A stretch of DNA of 23,187 bases, taken from positions 1 to 23,187 of the forward strand of contig CABRZL010000026.1 of assembly GCA_902475435.1 (NCBI GenBank), given 5' to 3'. Positions 1 to 6,128 of the stretch are shown here, piece after piece. The notes beneath the pieces were generated by a model that was not told where the DNA came from, made no database searches, and was given only the letters and a program-made list of their open reading frames with translations. The translations under genes and the position numbers were made by a program. The stretch comes from an uncultured Eubacteriales bacterium. Lineage in GTDB: Bacteria > Bacillota > Clostridia > Oscillospirales > Oscillospiraceae. Every line of letters starts with the position of its first letter. Within the stretch, counting starts at the first letter, position 1.

Positions 1-679
1 TCATCATGGTCTGAGCAAAAGATTCTTTATCATCCAAGGTAGTCACAGTGATAACATCCGTCTCCATCATGTCTTCTATCAAAGTATCATCTGCACTAAG
101 CAGCAATTCTTTGACAGTGACAACGCCTTCCAAAATGCGTTTATGATTGGTCACATAACAGGTATAAATCTGCTCGGACTCCTCGCCACGCTTTCGGATG
201 CGGTCAATCGCCTGCAACACCGTCATATCCTTATGGAGATCTACATACTCCGCAGTCATAATACTGCCGGCAGAATCCTCCGGATATTTTAAAAATTGGT
301 TGATAAGAGATCGAGTCTCCGGCTTTGCATTTTTCAGTACACGCTTGACCACCATTGCTGGCATTTCCTCCAGCATATCCACCGCATCATCTACGAACAA
401 ATCCTCAATAATTGTCCCAATCTCTTGGTCAGTAATGGAGGCAATAATCGTCTGCTGTGTTTCAGGCTCCAACTCTGCAAATACATCACTGGCCTGATCC
501 TTTGGTAACGTGCGAAAGCACATAACCTGTTGGATCGGCGTGAGCTGCTCCATAAATGCCGCCACATCAATCTCATTCGTATCGGCAATTATTTCATGGA
601 GCCTCTGAAACTGCTTCGTTTCCAGCAATTCATTGAGCTCATCAATGAGCTTCTCTGTATCCAACGTATTATTTGGCAA
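1..679 (-). CDS. mgtE: Magnesium transporter MgtE (N-terminal part, truncated by window edge)
   Basis: Inner-membrane Mg2+ channel/transporter; only the cytosolic N domain and part of the CBS region lie in the window (about 226 codons). Translating the minus strand from 679 gives an open frame to base 1. It has the helical N domain (residues ~1-130, including a VDMLEEMPAM stretch) and the family hallmark PEDSAGSIMT that opens the CBS module, followed by a CBS-like stretch with VVTVKELLLS. The start is a TTG at 679, chosen because a perfect AGGAGG (693-688) sits 8 nt upstream and no ATG is near. The family is usually ~450 residues, so the transmembrane domain lies outside the window. In known MgtE proteins the N and CBS domains bind Mg2+ and close the pore. 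The Shine-Dalgarno is inside a hairpin, so translation is probably regulated. Family identity is near certain. Confidence 0.93.
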   Translation of the reverse strand, partial: MPNNTLDTEKLIDELNELLETKQFQRLHEIIADTNEIDVAAFMEQLTPIQQVMCFRTLPKDQASDVFAELEPETQQTIIASITDQEIGTIIEDLFVDDAVDMLEEMPAMVVKRVLKNAKPETRSLINQFLKYPEDSAGSIMTAEYVDLHKDMTVLQAIDRIRKRGEESEQIYTCYVTNHKRILEGVVTVKELLLSADDTLIEDMMETDVITVTTLDDKESFAQTMM

Positions 680-688
680 AGAAATATC

Positions 689-716
689 CTCCTATCGTTT
701 TCACGTATAATAGGAG
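689..716 (-). promoter_or_regulatory. Hairpin sequestering the mgtE Shine-Dalgarno
   Basis: On the minus strand, CTCCTAT (716-710) pairs perfectly with ATAGGAG (695-689). A 3-bp CGT/ACG inner stem is capped by a GAAA tetraloop, with a TATA bulge on the 5' side. The 3' arm contains the AGGAGG of mgtE (693-688), so the folded RNA would hide the ribosome binding site. An upstream GGAG (minus strand, 740-737) could compete for the CTCC arm. The structure is read directly from sequence; its regulatory role is inferred. Confidence 0.6.
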
Positions 717-758
717 AAGTGTCAGATGAGACAATGCTCCGGCCTCACTGCATCCGTT

Positions 759-827
759 TCAATATTCGGGAACCAGACAAGCGTCCCAAGGGAACCGATG
801 CATCGTCTGATCCGGTACTTCGTCCAT
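759..827 (-). CDS. Possible 22-aa leader peptide upstream of mgtE
   Basis: ATG at 827 opens a 22-codon frame starting MDEVPDQTM and ending VPEY, with its stop 79 nt before the mgtE start, inside the predicted mgtE leader RNA. The acidic and proline-bearing N terminus recalls enterobacterial MgtL, whose Asp/Glu/Pro codons destabilise ribosomes at low Mg2+. The codon 7-9 region (808-801 on the minus strand, AGACGATG) can pair with CATTGTCT (736-729), so ribosome passage could change the fold before the SD hairpin. The weak point is the ribosome site: the nearest purine-rich run (AAAGGGGG) is ~18 nt upstream. This is a hypothesis, and conservation is unknown. Confidence 0.3.
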   Translation of the reverse strand: MDEVPDQTMHRFPWDACLVPEY

Positions 828-883
828 TGATATCCACTTGTTGTTCCCCCTTTCAAGTGTGTAGTTCTAGTGAATACTGGATT

Positions 884-912
884 AGGATATCACGAAATTC
901 CGCGAAAAGCAA
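884..912 (-). promoter_or_regulatory. Candidate mgtE promoter
   Basis: Minus strand: TTGCTT (912-907), 17-bp spacer, TATCCT (889-884). Transcription would begin near 877 and give a ~200-nt leader before mgtE. The match to consensus is moderate, but the spacing is ideal. Confidence 0.45.
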
Positions 913-971
913 CCCACCTGACTGTAAAAACTCTGTAAGCATTCTTCCCGCTCTCGCTTCATTCTATCCCA

Positions 972-1000
972 TTGCAATTCATGTTCTGCAATGCTATACT
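972..1000 (+). promoter_or_regulatory. Promoter of the 1035 membrane-protein gene
   Basis: TTGCAA (972-977), 17-bp spacer, TATACT (995-1000). A GGGAGG ribosome site follows at 1022-1027, ahead of the ATG at 1035. Confidence 0.7.
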
Positions 1001-1034
1001 TTTAACACCATATTCTCTATAGGGAGGGCCAAAC

Positions 1035-1460
1035 ATGGCAAAAAAAACTTCAGCAGTACCGGGTGAAAGACTTTTAAACGGGATATTGTTAGCGCTGACC
1101 ATTTCGGCTCTTTGCAATCTGTTGATGACCGCTTCCATAGTAGGACTAGTCGGAACCGTTCTTATTTTAATCATGACATGGGGTATCCACCGCGGCGACT
1201 ATCCGCTTGCAAAAGCGCTCGCCATTTTTCTTTTTCTCTATGGAGCATTCAATTTCATTGTTCTGGCTTTTGTAATGTTCTCTGGCTCTAAAGTCCGTGC
1301 TTCCTCCCTGGTTTGGTGGATCTTATACTCTCTGATTCTAATCGTACTGGGCTGTCTGTTACGTGGAAAAACAGTTCGGGAATATCTAAAAACCGCAAAG
1401 CCGCCTGCAGAAAAGAAAAAGAAAATTCATTTTTTTCATGGAGGCTGGCGGGATCTATAG
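1035..1460 (+). CDS. Small integral membrane protein, function unknown
   Basis: A 141-residue protein that I cannot assign to a named family. About four hydrophobic segments are visible (roughly residues 14-34, 36-52, 60-83 and 88-110). A basic cytosolic tail follows, with a run of lysines (AEKKKKIHFF) and an aromatic end. The start is supported by GGGAGG 7 nt upstream and by a well-formed promoter 35 nt further up. The gene stands alone: mgtE is divergent on one side and a strong terminator follows directly. The start region lies at the far end of the mgtE leader intergenic space, but each gene has its own promoter. The coding call is good; the function is open. Confidence 0.8.
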   Translation: MAKKTSAVPGERLLNGILLALTISALCNLLMTASIVGLVGTVLILIMTWGIHRGDYPLAKALAIFLFLYGAFNFIVLAFVMFSGSKVRASSLVWWILYSLILIVLGCLLRGKTVREYLKTAKPPAEKKKKIHFFHGGWRDL

Positions 1461-1466
1461 GCAACT

Positions 1467-1513
1467 ATATAATCGTCCTGGATGCTTGAGCATCCAGGAC
1501 GATTATATTTCTT
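1467..1513 (+). terminator. Strong intrinsic terminator after the 1035 gene
   Basis: A perfect 19-bp stem (1467-1485 with 1490-1508) has a TTGA loop and is followed by a T-rich tract (TTTCTTTCC). The symmetric stem may also work on the other strand. Confidence 0.85.
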
Positions 1514-1547
1514 TCCATTTACTTTCCATTCAAAACAGAAATGCACC

Positions 1548-1576
1548 TTTACAAAATAAACAAATCACCGCATAAT
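1548..1576 (+). promoter_or_regulatory. Promoter of the 1628 gene
   Basis: TTTACA (1548-1553), 17-bp spacer, CATAAT (1571-1576). The predicted RNA start (~1583) lies downstream of an in-frame ATG at 1541, which excludes that ATG as the real start. Confidence 0.6.
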
Positions 1577-1627
1577 TCCCATGGTCCAACGCATACTAAT
1601 GCCAGATTCATAAAAGGAGCCACAGAC

Positions 1628-2056
1628 ATGTTAACTGACACGGAACTTCTCAATTACATTCGTCAAACCACACTGATGGGGCGCACCGGCATTGACGCGG
1701 TGATGAAATATTCCGCCTGTCAACCGCTGACCGACGCACTTCGGCAACAACGTGCTGAGTATGGCGAGCTCTGCGATGCTGCCACGAAAATGCTTGTCCA
1801 GCGCGGCGGACAGCCGGAACCTCTGCCTATGGGCGCAAAAATGGGAGTTGCTATGAGCCGTACCAAGAACGCCTTTTCTCCGCCTTCCACCTCTCAGATT
1901 GCCGAAATGATGATATCCGGCAACACTAAAGGGATCATCAAATCCATCCAGCATCACCGGAAGTACATGGGAAAGGATGAACGGGTCACGGATTTGAGTA
2001 AAAAACTGCTGGAAACGGAGCAGAGCAACATTGAACAGATGAAACCGTTTTTGTAA
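1628..2056 (+). CDS. Small all-helical protein, possibly ferritin-like/DUF2383-like
   Basis: 142 residues, soluble, no signal peptide. The sequence reads as a helical bundle: an N-terminal helix around TELLNYIRQTT, a helix around LTDALRQQRAEYGELCDAATKML, a Pro/Gly-rich linker, then helices around QIAEMMISGNTKGIIKSIQHH and a C-terminal helix ending EQSNIEQMKPFL. Helices of this spacing with a C-terminal Glu/Gln-rich one recall PA2169-type four-helix proteins (DUF2383/ferritin-like), but I see no clear di-iron EXXH pair, so the function stays open. ATG 1628 is chosen over ATG 1541 because AAAGGAG (1613-1619) sits 8 nt before it and the promoter maps between the two. Single-gene unit. Confidence 0.75.
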   Translation: MLTDTELLNYIRQTTLMGRTGIDAVMKYSACQPLTDALRQQRAEYGELCDAATKMLVQRGGQPEPLPMGAKMGVAMSRTKNAFSPPSTSQIAEMMISGNTKGIIKSIQHHRKYMGKDERVTDLSKKLLETEQSNIEQMKPFL

Positions 2057-2063
2057 TCAGAGA

Positions 2064-2106
2064 GACTGGGAATCCTGTGCATTCAACAGGCCCAGTCCCA
2101 TCTTTT
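2064..2106 (+). terminator. Intrinsic terminator after the 1628 gene
   Basis: GACTGGG (2064-2070) pairs with CCCAGTC (2091-2097) and CCTGT (2074-2078) with ACAGG (2086-2090). There is one AAT bulge, and the stem is followed by a T-rich CATCTTTT. It may also stop minus-strand transcripts coming from 2208. Confidence 0.65.
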
Positions 2107-2182
2107 ACCCTCTTATAAAAGCTTCAATGCTGTCATTATTTCGTTGAAGTTTCTGGAACAAATTTTGATTTTTCTCGAGCAT
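2105..2182 (-). other. Short coding-like ORF or gene remnant
   Basis: Downstream of the frameshifted membrane-anchored gene, the minus strand carries a 25-codon frame (MLEKNQNLFQKL...FIRG). Its composition is amphipathic and coding-like, and the frame stays open ~9 codons further upstream without a start. No ribosome site is evident. It may be a remnant of a longer protein or a chance ORF. The two-armed terminator at 2064-2097 lies just beyond it. Confidence 0.2.
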
Positions 2183-2207
2183 TTCCGCTACTTTTTCAAA
2201 TGTTGCA

Positions 2208-2583
2208 TTAGATTATTGGGGTGCGCAATACTATTTTCAGATCTTCTCCCTCAAGGGTTCCATAGCGTTTCAAGCATTGAACTTCAATTTCTGTAAACTT
2301 ATAGATGTGTTTCATATAGAGATCGTCTGTTGCCCAATCTGGTTTAAATTCATATAAAACTGCAAATACCCCCCTTTTTTTTATCAATTGTATAAATTCC
2401 AGCATCACGTTTACTGTTTTGAAATTTAATTACAATATTAGTAAGTATAACTGCATTTTCATCTATTGCCCCATTATCGTTTAATTGCCCTTCTTTACTT
2501 ACCTCTCTGAGAATACGATAGATCGAAATGAATACCAAGGCCATAATTAACACCAAGGCCACAATTACTACTAACTCGCCCAT
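2208..2583 (-). pseudogene. Membrane-anchored protein gene with a one-base frameshift at an A8G6 tract
   Basis: The first frame starts at ATG 2583 (AAGGAGA ~10 nt upstream). It encodes a single N-terminal membrane helix (VVIVALVLIMALVFISIYRI) and then a soluble part reaching IYTIDKK, but stops at 2350 after 77 residues. The +1 frame continues directly as RGVFAVLYEFKPD to RTPII with its stop at 2208. The switch lies in a homopolymer (minus-strand A8 then G6, plus 2369-2382). With one base fewer, a single ~124-residue protein results. The same operon has a second frameshift upstream. Explanations are a decayed gene, a phase-variable contingency tract, transcriptional slippage or a sequence error. 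I do not recognise the family. The stop of the upstream gene overlaps this gene's ribosome site, so the two are co-transcribed. Confidence 0.6.
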
Positions 2584-2597
2584 AATATATTTTCTCC

Positions 2598-3055
2598 TTA
2601 TTCCTTCAACAAATTCCGTATAATATTTAAATAAACTATATGCGCTCTCTCCATTTCCCCCGCCTGAATCAAACGCACACAGGGAACCACCAGCGTCTCA
2701 TACAAGTCATTCCAGACCGCCTTGGCATCTGGTCGGGCGTTGATTTTTTCTACAATGGCCGGAGCTGTTGCGTAATATTTCGCCACCTCTGCCAGCCCTC
2801 CAGGCTGGTTCTTCAGCCAGTTGTCCCGAAACTCCCGCAGCACGGCCAGCTCCTCGCAGTCATCGGTAGGCCCCGTGCCTCCACACAGGCCGATGTCAGG
2901 TAACAGCCGCCGCTGCTGGTCTCCCCTTTGTAGATAGGACACTCATCATAGGAATAGCCTCGGCAATATTGATAGTATACATCTTCATTGACATAATCCT
3001 GTTTTTTGCAACAGTAGTAATCGTTGCTTCGAAATGTGTAGTAGGAACAGCTCAT
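2598..3055 (-). pseudogene. CFI-box-CTERM-type Cys-rich protein gene with a one-base frameshift
   Basis: ATG 3055 has a GGAGGAGG 8 nt upstream. Frame 1 gives MSCSYYTFRSNDYYCC, then a Tyr/Cys-rich region and SSGGCYLTSACVEARGLP. It then runs out of frame at about 2862-2868. The conserved continuation DDCEELAVLREFRDNWL lies in the adjacent frame and runs to a stop at 2598. Restoring one base (CCG-GAT-GAC) gives ~152 residues. The GCYLTSACVEA...DDCEEL...LREFRDNWL block matches the motif of proteins labelled CFI-box-CTERM; their function is not known to me. At least five N-terminal cysteines could bind metal. It is the first gene of the XRE-flanked operon. The break is visible in sequence; whether it is natural decay or a read error cannot be told here. 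Confidence 0.7.
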
Positions 3056-3077
3056 TTTTTCAACCTCCTCCAAATAC

Positions 3078-3124
3078 AGGCTATATATAGCCTATATAGT
3101 AGCACGCATAGCCTACACTGTCAA
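3078..3124 (-). promoter_or_regulatory. Promoter of the frameshifted operon with embedded operator repeats
   Basis: Minus strand: TTGACA (3124-3119), 17-bp spacer, TACTAT (3101-3096), close to consensus. The spacer contains TAGCCTA (3109-3115 on the plus strand). A second TAGCCTA (3088-3094) lies exactly 21 bp away, within a perfect 16-bp palindrome AGGCTATATATAGCCT (3078-3093) that covers the predicted RNA start. This is the layout of a repressor site, most simply for the divergent XRE protein. Confidence 0.7.
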
Positions 3125-3162
3125 GCCTTTTCTTCTACAATAGGCACAAGGAGGACTGGCCT

Positions 3163-3402
3163 ATGACAACACAAACCGCTGTAAAAAACCGTATTTTGCA
3201 GCTTTGCGGAAAATCTAACATCACAATCAATAAGCTAGCAACACTTTCTGCTCTCCCACCATCGAGTATCAAAAACATTCTATATGGAAAAAGTCAAAAT
3301 CCTAAGCTGCTTACAATTAAGCAAATATGTGACGGGCTGGGTATTACCCTTGCTGAATTCTTTGATACAGATGAATTTAACTCTTTAGGACCTGAAGAAT
3401 AA
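3163..3402 (+). CDS. XRE-family HTH transcriptional regulator (single domain)
   Basis: A 79-residue cytosolic DNA-binding protein consisting of one Cro/CI-type helix-turn-helix domain. It reads NRILQLCGKSNITINKLATLSALPPSSIKNIL, with the recognition helix around PPSSIKNILYG, then helix 4/5 KLLTIKQICDGLGITLAEFF, the usual XRE end. There is no sensor or protease domain. AAGGAGG lies 8 nt before ATG 3163. It is divergent from the frameshifted CFI operon, and a palindrome plus repeated TAGCCTA sites lie between the two, so it probably represses that operon and possibly itself. A TACAAT at 3136-3141 could be its -10, with a weak -35. AT-rich composition and accessory neighbours hint at horizontal origin. 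The family call is firm; the target is inferred. Confidence 0.88.
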   Translation: MTTQTAVKNRILQLCGKSNITINKLATLSALPPSSIKNILYGKSQNPKLLTIKQICDGLGITLAEFFDTDEFNSLGPEE

Positions 3403-3431
3403 AAAATTGGACGCCCAAACGGGCGTCCAAT
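3399..3431 (-). terminator. Terminator of the HEAT-repeat gene (between convergent genes)
   Basis: A perfect 11-bp stem (3406-3416 with 3421-3431) closes an AAAC loop. On the minus strand it is followed by TTTTTT, so it mainly ends the 3814-3449 gene. For the XRE gene it offers the stem without a good T run. Confidence 0.8.
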
Positions 3432-3448
3432 CCAAATCTATATACTAC

Positions 3449-3814
3449 TTACTGTGCCAGCCGCTCCATCTCTGCAACACGAACTTTGATCTGACGAACG
3501 GAAGAATCTACTGCAGAGATCATAGGCGTTTTCTCCCGATCTACATTCTCCCGGAAGTACCGCAGGAGCGTGATGCATCTATCATTGCCAATCTTGCCCA
3601 AAGAGCTGATCGTCTCCATCAGCAGGGCATCGTCGGCTTCCTGGTCGTTGAGAATGACCGACAGCAAATCAATGCATCCATTGCCGCCTGCGGAACCGCA
3701 GGCTTTCGCAATTTTCATCTTTGAAGCGGCATCCGCTTCGCTCAGATTGTGCAGCAGTTTATCCCACTGCCGCTTTGCAATGAGCTTATCTACCTTTTTA
3801 TTAATATTGCCCAT
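3449..3814 (-). CDS. Small HEAT-repeat protein
   Basis: 121 residues, cytosolic. After a basic helix (NINKKVDKLIAKRQWDKLLHNL) come paired helices typical of HEAT/armadillo-like repeats: KMKIAKACGSAGGNGCIDLLSVIL, then ALLMETISSLGKIGNDRCITLLRYF, then a last helix SAVDSSVRQIKVRVAEME. Such repeats usually serve protein-protein contact; the partner is unknown. ATG 3814 is preferred over ATG 3835 because AGAAGG lies ~6 nt before it and nothing like a ribosome site precedes the other. It is monocistronic, with a near-consensus promoter 60-90 bp upstream and its own terminator. It is divergent from the leuA leader. Family call good, function open. Confidence 0.75.
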   Translation of the reverse strand: MGNINKKVDKLIAKRQWDKLLHNLSEADAASKMKIAKACGSAGGNGCIDLLSVILNDQEADDALLMETISSLGKIGNDRCITLLRYFRENVDREKTPMISAVDSSVRQIKVRVAEMERLAQ

Positions 3815-3877
3815 AGGTACCCTTCTTTCTGCCATAATGGCGATATTTGGTCAAGAAGAAATTTCTCCTTCATATTC

Positions 3878-3906
3878 AGTATAGGCAATTTTTTCATTTT
3901 TGTCAA
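3878..3906 (-). promoter_or_regulatory. Promoter of the HEAT-repeat gene
   Basis: Minus strand TTGACA (3906-3901), 17-bp A/T-rich spacer, TATACT (3883-3878). Near-consensus sigma-A type. Confidence 0.8.
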
Positions 3907-4022
3907 TCATGCACATGAATTCAATTTTACACAAATATTATTTGTATATTTTATCTATTATTACGAATATGTTTTGAATAGGTTGTTTCATTTCAAAGAA
4001 TAAGAAAAGCGGGAAAAGTTCC

Positions 4023-4051
4023 TTGACATTTTTTCTTTATCATGATACGAT
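4023..4051 (+). promoter_or_regulatory. leuA promoter
   Basis: TTGACA (4023-4028), 17-bp spacer, TACGAT (4046-4051). The RNA would start near 4058, directly ahead of the T-box. Confidence 0.8.
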
Positions 4052-4059
4052 ACAAAAAG

Positions 4060-4308
4060 TTAAAAGCAACGATGGGGAAAAGACAGATCTTCCTGTGTCA
4101 GAGAACCGGCGGTGGGTGCAAGTCGGTCACAGGTATTCTGTGTATAGCTCACCCCGGAGCTGTCTGTCCGAACATGAGATTAGGGCAGGACGGATGATCC
4201 CGTTATAGATCTAAGCCTTTTTGAGGCTGAGGGTCGGAATCGACTGAACCGGGTGGTACCGCGTAATGAATGTTATGCCCCGGAACGCTTTAGCGTTCCG
4301 GGGCTTTT
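4060..4308 (+). promoter_or_regulatory. T-box leader of leuA (leucine specifier CUC)
   Basis: tRNA-sensing transcription attenuator. Its hallmarks in order are a 5' ACGATGGGGAAAAGAC start, the AGAGAACCGG stem I motif with GGTGGGTGC, and a specifier-loop triplet CTC (4148-4150) followed by a purine and CCCCGGAGC. The invariant antiterminator box GGGTGGTACCGCG (4251-4263) comes next, then a GC-rich terminator. CUC is a leucine codon, matching the leuA gene 34 bp downstream. Uncharged tRNA-Leu would stabilise the antiterminator and switch leuA on. Identification is firm; the specifier is read by alignment of the motif and is very likely. Confidence 0.95.
4277..4308 (+). terminator. T-box terminator hairpin
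   Basis: GCCCCGGAACGC (4277-4288) pairs perfectly with GCGTTCCGGGGC (4293-4304), with a four-base loop and then TTTT. Its 5' arm competes with the antiterminator formed by the box at 4251-4263. Confidence 0.9.
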
Positions 4309-4342
4309 GTGATCTCAGCCGAAAATTCAAGGAGGAATTATT

Positions 4343-6046
4343 ATGAAACAAGGCTGCCAGAAGTATATCCCTTACCAACCTATTGCACTGAAAGACCGCA
4401 CATGGCCCGACAAGCAGATCACAGAGCCACCTATCTGGTGCAGCGTGGATTTACGGGACGGTAATCAAGCACTCATCAATCCCATGAATCTCCAAGAAAA
4501 ACTGGAAATGTTCCATACATTAGTAGATATCGGTGTCAAGGAAATTGAAATCGGCTTCCCGTCTGCTTCTGAAACAGAATATGAAATCTGCAGAGAACTC
4601 ATTGAGGGAAATCATATCCCCGATGATGTGACGATTCAGGTTCTGGTTCAGGCACGTCCCCATTTGATTCAAAAAACTTTTGAAGCCATTCAGGGAGCTA
4701 AAAATGTAATCCTCCATTTCTATAATTCCACCTCCACCCTCCAGCGCAAAGTGGTATTTAAAATGGACAAAGACGGGATTACCAAGATAGCAACAGATGC
4801 GGCAGATTTGATCTATGAATTAAGCCAGCCCGTCATTGCCTCCGGAATGAATCTCCGTTATGAATATTCACCGGAATCATTCATGGGCACCGAAATGGAT
4901 TATGCTGTCGAAATCTGCCAGGCTGTGCTGGAGCATCTCCATGCCACCCCAGAAAACAAGGTTATTTTGAACTTGCCGTCAACCGTTGAAAATATGATGC
5001 CCAATTATTTTGCTGACTGCATTGAGTATTTTATTCGGAAACTTCCAAGCAGAGACTGCGCCATTATATCGCTCCACCCTCACAATGACCGGGGCGAAGG
5101 TGTAGCCACAGCAGAACAGGGACTGTTAGCCGGTGCCGAGCGGATGGAAGCCACACTATTTGGTAATGGCGAACGCACCGGTAATGTAGATATGGTTACA
5201 CTGGCCATGAATATGTATACCCAGGGCGTGGATCCCAAACTAGACTTCTCCGATATCAACAAGATTAAAAACACCTATGAGCGTTGCACGCGCATGAAGG
5301 TGGATGCCCGGCAGCCCTATGCGGGTCAGTTGGTGTTTACCGCCTTCTCCGGCAGCCACCAGGATGCAATTAACAAGGGCGTACAGTATATGAAAGAGTC
5401 CGGAAGTGAAATGTGGGAAGTCCCATATTTGCCGATCGACCCAGCAGATGTAGGCCGGCAATACGAGCCTATTATTCGCATCAACTCCCAGTCCGGTAAA
5501 GGCGGCGCCGCTTTTGTGATGGAAAACAATTTCGGCTATGCCATGCCCAAGGCAATGCACCCGGAATTCGGGGCCATTGTTCAAAAAGAGACAGACCGTC
5601 TGGGCACTGAACTTCTTCCCAGCCAGATCTTCGAGCTTTTTGAGAAGAACTATTTGCAAGTGGACAAAACGTACGATCTGTTGCGCCATAACTTTACAGA
5701 AATTGGTACCCATGATGAAAATTCTCGTGTTAAGTTCTCTGGAGCGCTATCTTACAAAGGCAAGGAGCTGGAAATTTCCGGTGAAGGCAACGGTCCCATT
5801 GACGCTTTCTTTCACGCAATTTCCAATTATGAAATCGGAAAATTCCATTTTGTGGATTACTCTGAACATGCCATCACCACCGGCTCTGATTCTCAAGCCG
5901 TTTGCTATATCCATCTAAAAACCCCGGACGGCAAAGACGCATTTGGTGTAGGAAAGAGCCATAATATCAACCGTGCCTCTCTCCGGGCGATCCTGTGTGC
6001 GATCAATCGGGCAATCATAGCAAAAGACGGAAAAGCCGATCATTAA
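4343..6046 (+). CDS. leuA: 2-isopropylmalate synthase (LeuA, type 2)
   Basis: Condenses acetyl-CoA with 2-oxoisovalerate to 2-isopropylmalate, the committed step of leucine synthesis, in the cytosol. 567 residues, the length of the long actinobacterial-type LeuA. Near the start it has YQPIALKDRTWP and the catalytic SVDLRDGNQA (Arg38-Asp39, with Asp39 the metal ligand). The metal-binding LHPHNDRGEG follows with His245 and His247, inside the TIM-barrel (about 30-310). After a linker comes the C-terminal leucine-sensing LeuA dimerisation domain (about 440-560). An AAGGAGG ribosome site precedes ATG 4343. It is a single gene behind a Leu T-box, so it responds to leucyl-tRNA charging, and the regulatory domain predicts feedback inhibition too. 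Other leu genes are not in the window. Confidence 0.96.
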   Translation: MKQGCQKYIPYQPIALKDRTWPDKQITEPPIWCSVDLRDGNQALINPMNLQEKLEMFHTLVDIGVKEIEIGFPSASETEYEICRELIEGNHIPDDVTIQVLVQARPHLIQKTFEAIQGAKNVILHFYNSTSTLQRKVVFKMDKDGITKIATDAADLIYELSQPVIASGMNLRYEYSPESFMGTEMDYAVEICQAVLEHLHATPENKVILNLPSTVENMMPNYFADCIEYFIRKLPSRDCAIISLHPHNDRGEGVATAEQGLLAGAERMEATLFGNGERTGNVDMVTLAMNMYTQGVDPKLDFSDINKIKNTYERCTRMKVDARQPYAGQLVFTAFSGSHQDAINKGVQYMKESGSEMWEVPYLPIDPADVGRQYEPIIRINSQSGKGGAAFVMENNFGYAMPKAMHPEFGAIVQKETDRLGTELLPSQIFELFEKNYLQVDKTYDLLRHNFTEIGTHDENSRVKFSGALSYKGKELEISGEGNGPIDAFFHAISNYEIGKFHFVDYSEHAITTGSDSQAVCYIHLKTPDGKDAFGVGKSHNINRASLRAILCAINRAIIAKDGKADH

Positions 6047-6050
6047 GAAG

Positions 6051-6128
6051 TTGACTTTTTTCCTTTTCGATGTTAAAATAATAATAGTTCTTAACTGCCG
6101 TCCGAGGCCTATCGGGCGGCAGTTTTTT
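6051..6128 (+). terminator. leuA terminator preceded by a promoter-like sequence
   Basis: The CTGCCGTCCG/CGGGCGGCAG stem (6095-6104 with 6113-6122, one G-T pair), loop AGGCCTAT and T6 form a good terminator for leuA. A promoter-like TTGACT (6051-6056), 17 bp, TAAAAT (6074-6079) lies between the leuA stop and this stem. RNA from it would be only ~40 nt long. Confidence 0.8.

Noticed and set aside
679..900. M-box (ykoK) Mg2+ riboswitch before mgtE
   Set aside because: The expected blocks (GGTGAGGCTCC, GCCAATGGGTCAACAG) are not found on the minus strand; only a loose GTGAGGC occurs, in the wrong place.
530..1066. 178-codon plus-strand open frame
   Set aside because: It runs antisense through the start of mgtE and its leader and over the 1035 gene start; no ribosome site and no family resemblance.
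1541..1627. Upstream in-frame ATG for the 1628 gene
   Set aside because: It precedes the predicted transcription start and has no ribosome site; ATG 1628 has AAAGGAG at ideal distance.
2369..2382. Programmed -1 frameshift at A_AAA_AAG
   Set aside because: The slippery heptamer is present, but a -1 shift enters a frame that stops after ~20 codons; joining the two coding parts needs +1, so classic -1 slippage does not explain it.
3407..3724. 105-codon plus-strand ORF
   Set aside because: It starts inside the terminator stem and lies antisense to the HEAT-repeat gene, which has a promoter, ribosome site and family pattern.
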